Shown piece by piece: positions 57,290 to 64,000 of a stretch of DNA of 64,000 nucleotides; positions within the stretch are counted from its first letter, which is position 1, and each line of letters opens with the position of its first letter. This DNA is from Kalmusia sp. IMI 367209. Its lineage: Eukaryota > Ascomycota > Dothideomycetes > Pleosporales > Didymosphaeriaceae. Under the pieces are notes generated by a model. The model was not told the DNA's origin and searched no databases. It saw nothing but the letters and a program-made list of their open reading frames with translations. A program made the position numbers and the translations under genes. Location: NCBI GenBank assembly GCA_027946365.1, contig JAPEUQ010000012.1, positions 744,001-808,000 on the forward strand, given 5' to 3'.

Positions 57290-58989
57290 ATGTCGACAGA
57301 AAAGATACCAGAATCCGTCGCCGACATTGAGAAGTGGCCTGGTGGCTTGGCAAACGATGAGGCCACTACGGTCGAGGAGCAGATGGGGATCTCAGAGCCT
57401 GTGAACAGGCTCGAGCGTTGGGCCAACAAACTGGATGCACTTGCGGGTGTTGAGGCTCGAGGTATCGAGAGAATACCGGAAGAAGTGAGGGAACGAACGT
57501 TGTCAATAAGGGATTATCTGCAGATGTTCATTATGTGAGTATGTCGAAAAGAGCTTCTGGTGCAAATCACTAATCATATCGTAGCTGGTTTTCGATGAAT
57601 TGTACTGCAAACCAGATGACTTTGGGGGTCTTAGGCCCGGTCACGTATCATCTCAGCCTGGTCGAGTCAATTGTGTACGCAAAGATTCCACGAAGAACCC
57701 GTAATGGAAGCTAAACACTGGGATAGTATATGTATGTTCGGCACGATTTTCGGCTCCATCTGTACTGGGTACATCGCTACGTTTGGGCCTCGATCTGGTC
57801 TTCGTACCCTCAACGTAGCCAAGTACACAATGGGGTGGTGGCCTTCCAAGCTCTGTGTCATCTTGAACTTGGTTATCGAGCTAGGCTACGGGTTGATCGA
57901 TTGCTTGGTCGGCGGCCTTCTTCTCTCTGCCGTGAATGGAGGAGGCATGTCTGTAATTGTCGGCATCGTCATTGTTGCCGTCATTACGTGGGTCATCGCC
58001 ACCTTCGGCATCCAATGGTTCCATAAATTCGAAGCGTAAGCCTTGTATTCTTCTTAATTCACAGATCAGTTGCTGACCTCTGATGAAGGTTTGTCTGGGC
58101 TCCTACTGTTCTAGTCCTTTTCGTTTTGATAGGAGTGGCCGGCCCGCACTTTGATACCACGACACCCTCAAGAGGCTCAGGGGCAACGCTCGCCGGAAAC
58201 CGTGTGTCCTACTTCTTTCTAACGGCCTCAGGTCCACTAGGCTGGTCTTCGGCATCCGCAGACTACGTCACCTACTACCCCAAGACCACAAACAGGTATA
58301 TCGTATTTGCCACGACAGCGGGTGGAATCACCTGTGGAAAACTGCTCATTGAGTTCCTCGGGATCGGACTCGGGGCTGGCTTGCTCAATAACCCGTCTTG
58401 GGAGGCTGCGTTCGATGCTAAGGGTGTAGGAGCACTCGTAGTCGAGTCGTACTCCCCGTTAGGCAACTTCGGCAAATTTTGCGCAGTAGTTCTCGCCCTT
58501 TGCATCGCAGCGAATAATATCCCAGGTACATATGCAGCAGCGCTGAACTTCCAGCAGCTTGGGCGACCCTTTGCGAAAGTTCCTCGCGTCATTTGGAGCA
58601 CATTCGCCTGTGTCGTGTTTACCATTATTGCTATTGCCGGTCGAGACAGGCTGTTCGATATCTTTATCAACTTCCTCAGTCTGATCGGGTACTGGACAAT
58701 GATCTGGATCACCATGACCTTTGAAGATGAATTTTTGTTCCGCAAAGGGAACTTCAACTGGGAGATTTGGGACCGCAAGGATCTGTTGCCGCATGGTTGC
58801 GCCGCGTTCTTCGCGTTCTTAGTTGGCTGGGCGGGTGCTATCTTGGGTATGTACCAGACCTGGTACACTGGTCCCATTGGTGGTCTCATTGGCGACGGCG
58901 CAGATATTGGTCTGCCCATTGCTCTTGGCTGGACTGCTCTTGTATACCCACCAGCGCGGTGGTTGGAGTTGAAGGTGCTCGGCAGGTAA
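57290..58989 (+). CDS. NCS1 purine-cytosine permease (FCY2-like)
   Basis: Four exons (57290-57534, 57585-57674, 57727-58035, 58089-58989) give about 514 residues. The ATG at 57290 begins MSTEKIPESVADIEKWPG. The family N-terminal motif GVEARGIERIPEEVRERT follows. Twelve membrane segments are expected: helix I begins IWFSMNCTANQMTLGVLGPVTY, and further signatures are FGTIFGSICTGYIATFGPRSGLRTLNVAKYTMGWWPSK, ASADYVTYYPKTTNRY, and NNIPGTYAAALNFQQLG. The C-terminus ends PPARWLELKVLGR. Members import cytosine, adenine, guanine and hypoxanthine with protons across the plasma membrane. The stop overlaps a GTAAGT donor-like sequence, but the end matches the family terminus, so no further exon is needed. 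Confidence 0.93.
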
Positions 58990-59509
58990 GTCATGTAGCA
59001 GTGTATAGTATGCGAGTTTGGGTGTTGTCATGTAATCTGTTCATCTTAGTTTAAATATGTAACTCAATAGGGCGGATTGCAAAGCACCACAGTTTCTCCA
59101 GTTTTAGAATTTTCGTGCACTCCACACGTTACGAAGTACTGACGGTGTGCGTTCAGGTGCTTCGGAAGGTCTAGATGGGAGGCTCCATTAGCTGAAGCTT
59201 TTTGATGTTTACACCCTAACTTCATATGAAGACTCTGGTTTTATTACCTATGACAGTATCGCCCTTGGCGGAATAGCTAGGAATCAAGTTAGACCTTAAC
59301 CATTGGCTAGGGAGAGAACTGGCGTGACTACACTTGACTCAAATATTTGAAGCGGTATTCGAGATACAGTTTTGTTGGAAGTCATAGATATAGGCTAATT
59401 CGTAGAATATACACTGTCTATATTGGTATTCATGGACAAACCCCTCCATCATGTCTGATCTCACCGTTCATTTCTGTGCCTAGTATAAAATATTAAGTCT
59501 GAAAACTTT
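58990..59509. other. Convergent intergenic gap
   Basis: This 520-bp gap between the permease and HET protein 4 ends is AT-rich. No feature recognised. Confidence 0.5.
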
Positions 59510-62500
59510 TCATCGTAGCTCGAACACGTGATCCGGCTTGCCTTTGTAGAACTTCTGCCGTACAGCCTCGCCATCCATCATTCCGTGTATATATGCCTCT
59601 CCAATGAACTCGTAATGTCTGAATGGATCCATGCTCTCAGCTTGCGCTTGCCTTCGTTTACGCTTCTCGAAGAATGTCGCATCGCCTTCGCTCTCAGCTT
59701 CGCTCTTTTCTTCTTCCTTTTCCGTGTCTTTGTCTGGTACCTCCTCTTCATCATCATCTTCCTCGGCGGTAGGGTTAGGTACATCTACAAATGTACCATT
59801 TTCTATGGCTTGTTCCTTTTCCTCGTCGAGTTTCTTCTTATATCCTTTAAGTTTTTCCTTAACATCCTCCATCCAGCCGCTCTTCTTCTGCATTTCTACA
59901 TAACGTGCCTTACGAAATCTGCCTTTTGCAGCATTGCGCATGGAACGCGCTAACGCTTCGATACAGTCTTCATACTTTTCCCTTGCGCGCTCCTCCTTAG
60001 TCTTAAGCTTTTCGTTCTTTCGTAAGATGACAGGGACAGTGCATCCATAGATGACGCAGATCCAATCGCCTTGCCTGACATCTTCCGAAGCAAGGCCCAA
60101 TTTACCCTTTTTGGTGCGTATCAGAGCTCGGTTCCAAATCACAGCCTGGACTCGTCTGCAGAACTCTGCAACAATGGAATTGCGCTCGTTGTATATCAGT
60201 GCGGAAGTGTCCACTGCATTGCTGCGAAGGCCGCCTTTCATGATAGTTTCCTTGCACGCTCGCATGTAGTAGTAAGGAGGATTCTCGTTGTGCATACCGC
60301 GGTCCGCCACCAATGTGCGCCAAAATTCATTTGGCGGATCGCCTGGGTCATCGTACGGTCCTCTACTCCTTCGTGCTTTAGACCAGTCTGCTAGATCGAG
60401 CCAGGCTGAGGGTATTGCGCCAGATTGAGAGACATGCGAAACTTTATCAACTTGATCGAAACAAAAGCCCTTGACGTATAGACTGTAGTGGCCCAAACGA
60501 GCTCGTCTGCGAAACTTTAACTCGTCGACGTTGACACCGTTCCTCAGCTGGCCTGCGCTGTAGTTTTGACGTCCATCTTGTGGCACACCTACAAGAGGAT
60601 CTGCATTCTTTCTACCCATTTTTACCATGTCCATACCAGGATGGGGAAAGATGTCGAAAGGAGCTCCAGCGGTAGTTGCTACCCAGGAGGGTAGGCGCAG
60701 ATCGTCGACTTCCTTGAGTTTAAAGCCCTCAGCCTCGCCGGTTCCACCAGATGAATCATTGGGATCTTTTCCGATAGTGCCAAACCAGAACCGACTAGCT
60801 GGTGTACGACGCGTACATCTCGGTGTGGCAGCATGCTCACATTCGCCTGCGAGACACTTGAACCATTTTGCTTTTGCATCATTGAAGTACTCTCTGTTAG
60901 ATTCCCTTCTTTGCCATCCACCTTCATGCTTGAATATAGTCTTTGCCTGAGGGCGCTGCTCCACAGGTAAGGAACTATGCTCCTTCGGTCGCCAGTCTTT
61001 TGCCCATGGTCGACAAAGTATATCTAGCGCTTGGATTGTGCTTACTTTGCTTGCACCCTTGATGCAGAAGTGCAGGAATTCCTTGCAAACGTCGGGATAT
61101 GGACTATTGTAATCGAGTGGATATGGCTTCTGTTCGAGAGCATCCGAAAATACTTCAGCAATGAGGGCCTCCTTGGTCCGTTTCGTCACTGAAGATGGAG
61201 GGTGGGGAGCTGCATCTCGCGCTATGGCAATGAGGGCATAGATGGAGTCATGCGGTCGTCCACAGTCGAATATGGACAGCGATGTTACCAGGTATTCCAA
61301 GCTAAGCAGGCTTCGACGGAATGGGCCTTCATCATTCGAGCCATCTTTCGTAATGGTCAGGGGCCCATAGCCACCACCTCGGTGACTGCGGAAAATTCTC
61401 GCAGTCGCGCTCACAAGGACGCTGGCACCAAGTTCTGATACGTGCTCGAACCAGTATGGAACCACATCATCTTTTTTCATGAGTTCCGACAATCGATGCG
61501 TTGCTGTTTCAACCTCAACGAAAAGCTCCACAGCTATTGCCAAATCACCCCAGCTGATCTGGTCTGGGCCACAATACACCTTCGCCTTTCTAGCGAGTGC
61601 AATTTCCTGCACAACCTAAACACAGTCAAAAGTGCGCAGATGAAAAATTGTTTACATTCCGTGGAACGAAGGATACATACCCATCTCCTTGAAAACCAAG
61701 CGCGTTGCATAAGCACCAAAAGCGCTTTCCACTTCGGGGAGTGCTGCTGATCAGTGCACAGCCTGTCGAAATCTTTGAGCTGGCTGATCTCATCTTTGAT
61801 GAACTTGATTGCTTTAGTGCTTTCGTCGTCATCCTCGCCAATCCAGACGCATATTTCTTCCGCACCAGTGTATACAAGCGACATCAGAGATACTTGAAAA
61901 CTGCGTTCTTCTAGGTTCTTCTGGTTGATGCAGATGGCATCGATCCAGATAGTACGTTCTTGGTTGAGTCGAAGATACTTCAAGGCAAGGCCCAATGTTT
62001 GCGATACGCGTTTCTTAAATAAAATGCCGTTTTTCTTGATCATGATGGTGTATGTACCGTTATCTTCATCACCCCATCGCCACGACAGAGCCTCGTATGA
62101 GATTTCTTTTCCGAGCCTGGCGCCCTTCAATACTTCTTCCAATTTCACAGCGTTGAGGACTTCTTCGGACTTGATGTGCTTCAGTTCATCGCGCTCTTTG
62201 GCTCTGAGGATCTCCTCAAGCTTCGCTATATTGACAATATCTTGAAGTGTTCTAGTCTCTAGAACATTTCTGAGCGCAGAACTATCCAAAATATCGTCGA
62301 GATGAGGGTTAGTTGCAGTATGGCCGGTGGCACTAGTGTTGTTCAAAACATCTCCGAGCTTAGCGTTATTCGGAATATTCACGAGCCCAACAGTCTCTAG
62401 GTACGAATCGATTTCTTTACGAAGCGCAATATCTGCAGGCGTTGGGTCCTGCTGATTGCCTTCGAGCGGTGGGTTCTCAGCGTTGTTCTCGGGTCTTGGA

Positions 62501-62883
62501 TTGTTGCGAGGCCCTGCCAATCTCGCTTTACTGAGGAGATCGTCAGAAATATTTAAGAGTGTGTCCATAAGGCTAGCTTTATTTAAGATGGCCCTCAGCC
62601 TTGTGATGGTAGGACCATCGTCTCCAATATGTCTCAATTTGCCATCGCCATCGAATTCGGCCTGAAACATCTCGCAGTCAATCTGTGGATTTTCAAGGAC
62701 CCCCGGGGAGAGTCGGAGTAGTCTGATGCGATTTCTGTCTGTCGGGAGGTCCGTATATTCGTACTCTTTAATGCCTGTAGACGCTTCAAACTCAAGAAGT
62801 GCTGAACGCGCCTGTCTCTTCCTTTGCTTCTCATCATCATTGCCTAGGCTGCTAGAGCCACGTTTCTGGCGCGCGGTATTCAT
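59510..62883 (-). CDS. HET-domain protein 4, large, with inserted repeats
   Basis: Two exons, 62883-61681 and 61615-59510, with a 65-nt intron, give about 1102 residues. The HET domain starts with EYEYTDLPTDRNRIRLLRLSPG (residue ~39) and IDCEMFQAEF, but the next canonical block, YEALSWRWGDED, appears only near residue 263. The usual gap is about 10 residues; here roughly 180 are inserted, including leucine repeats spaced by nine residues (L195, L204, L213, L222). The domain continues with RTIWIDAICINQKNLEERSFQVSLMSLVY, and the splice gives RRWVVQEIALARKAKVYCG. The C-terminal half has the tail block GDWICVIYGCTVPVILR. A charged coiled-coil insertion (E/K-rich, about residues 950-1060) precedes YEFIGEAYIHGMMDGEAV. 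No TM segment. By family, a nonself-recognition death effector. Confidence 0.9.
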
Positions 62884-64000
62884 ACTAGAAACGAGACTAG
62901 TACTAGGCTGGGACGATGGTATGGTAACAAACTGGGCACAGGTTGACTCTGTAATGTGTACCGCAGGAGCAAATGTACAGAAAATTCCCCACAGGCGCCT
63001 GTGAAATTAGGTGAGCCGGGGAAAGCGTCAAACGATGTTGGACAATCCAGCACCAAGGCGAGCGAGAACAATAGCATTGTTATAAATACCTACATACTCG
63101 CGACTCTGTTCGAGACCCACCTGAGACCTGCACTTGAGTAGGTATGTTGACGAAGCCACATTAGGATACCACAGACGACGTATAACGCCATCGGGCGATA
63201 TGGCCAATCAGTTCACTGGGTTATGCGCCGATCTGAAGAAGCAATATGCAAGCTGAAGTCGATCTTCCGTTCCAGGACGGAGGCTTGCGTTATGCAGGGT
63301 TTTACGCGAGGCTGAGGTTTAGCCTTGCTGCAATGTCGAGATTGTCATGCGAACTCCTGGGGGTCCTGAACGTTTGTGACGACTCAAGCTTCGCATAGTC
63401 CCCGAGGCGACTCGTTAAATTATACCTATTCGGTGAGGATTGGGAGTTCAGCTGCAAGGATGCGACAGAGCATTGAAGGCTAAGTTCCAGCCTCGCCACA
63501 ATTGTATTTGAAGTCGATAGGCGTATGACGATAGTACGTGCGTGTGGTTTCAGCCTCTTCATTTCTAACAGAACGATTATCCTGCTTTGCTTCGAAAAAT
63601 TAGGTCAGTGAGCGCTGGCATTGACTTCATCACAGGAAGTATGTTTTAAGTCGAAATCGACACCAATTACTAAGCGAGTGTTCAGTCATTGCATTTTGAC
63701 TCCTCCAAATTCGAAAATGAGAATAAAAGCGGACGATGTGGTACGAAGTGTAGAGAAACTTAAACAGTTTAACGAGTGTCATGGGAAAGAGCTAGCGCTA
63801 GATTTTTCAGTAAGCTTAAAATAGAACGCTTCATTCACATCACCAAATAAATTCACGACGGGAAGTAATGTATGTAAGCGTGAAATGACCTTGCTACCAA
63901 TTAATCATTAAAAGGGCTATAGCTAAGCTAAGCTACCATTTCATTAATGACGACCATTCAATGTCATCCCCAGAATTGTCATTGAACCGCAACAGCCCCT
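62884..64000. other. Intergenic region at window end
   Basis: About 1.1 kb with only short frames. No partial gene can be recognised at the window edge. The final 300 bp are AT-rich. Confidence 0.45.

Noticed and set aside
58985..58990. Donor-like GTAAGT at the permease stop
   Set aside because: The protein ends with the normal family terminus, so no extra exon is needed.

Overview
The window is nuclear DNA from a filamentous ascomycete. Introns are mostly 46-81 nt, with GT...AG ends and CTAAC-like branch sites. Genes lie on both strands without operons. The families present (HET-domain proteins, a SAT4/rhodopsin-like membrane protein, Zn-finger/fungal_trans regulators, augmin HAUS1, an intron-bearing tRNA) are typical of Pezizomycotina. 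The style of the F-box-like and HET proteins suggests Dothideomycetes, perhaps Pleosporales; that is inference. I found 18 intact or nearly intact protein genes, one rhomboid gene with a broken frame, one decayed pseudogene and one tRNA.

Layout. 0-10 kb: rhomboid protease Rbd2 (2-nt frame break), an intron-containing tRNA, a mitochondrial DUF155 protein, a SAT4-like membrane protein, a reductase pseudogene with nonsense and frame changes, and an F-box-like protein. 11-30 kb: a HET gene, a compact block of five enzyme genes plus a C2H2/fungal_trans regulator (alpha/beta hydrolase, type-B carboxylesterase, short-chain dehydrogenase, carboxymuconolactone-decarboxylase-like protein, cytochrome P450), then two more HET genes. 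30-36.5 kb: housekeeping genes UTP22/Nrap and cystathionine gamma-synthase, divergently transcribed. 36.5-48 kb: one C2H2 regulator gene alone in about 11.6 kb. 48-59 kb: GTPBP1-like GTPase, protein-L-isoaspartate methyltransferase, HAUS1 and an NCS1 purine-cytosine permease. 59.5-62.9 kb: a fourth, unusually large HET gene.

Main result. The five-enzyme block at 13.9-20.9 kb looks like a co-regulated catabolic or specialised-metabolite cluster. The three non-coding gaps that hold its gene starts carry repeated TGYGGGG / CCCCRCA elements (eight copies in about 1.3 kb). The two zinc fingers of the adjacent regulator have recognition-helix residues that predict 5'-GNGGGG-3', which matches the shared core GYGGGG. 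The cluster is bordered on both sides by HET genes.

Other notable points: two GC-AG introns in the cystathionine gamma-synthase gene; a roughly 180-residue insertion with exact 9-residue leucine periodicity inside the HET domain of the fourth HET protein; and a pre-tRNA intron that pairs with its own CAT anticodon.

Intron positions were deduced by eye from reading frame, splice signals and family conservation; none has transcript support here.
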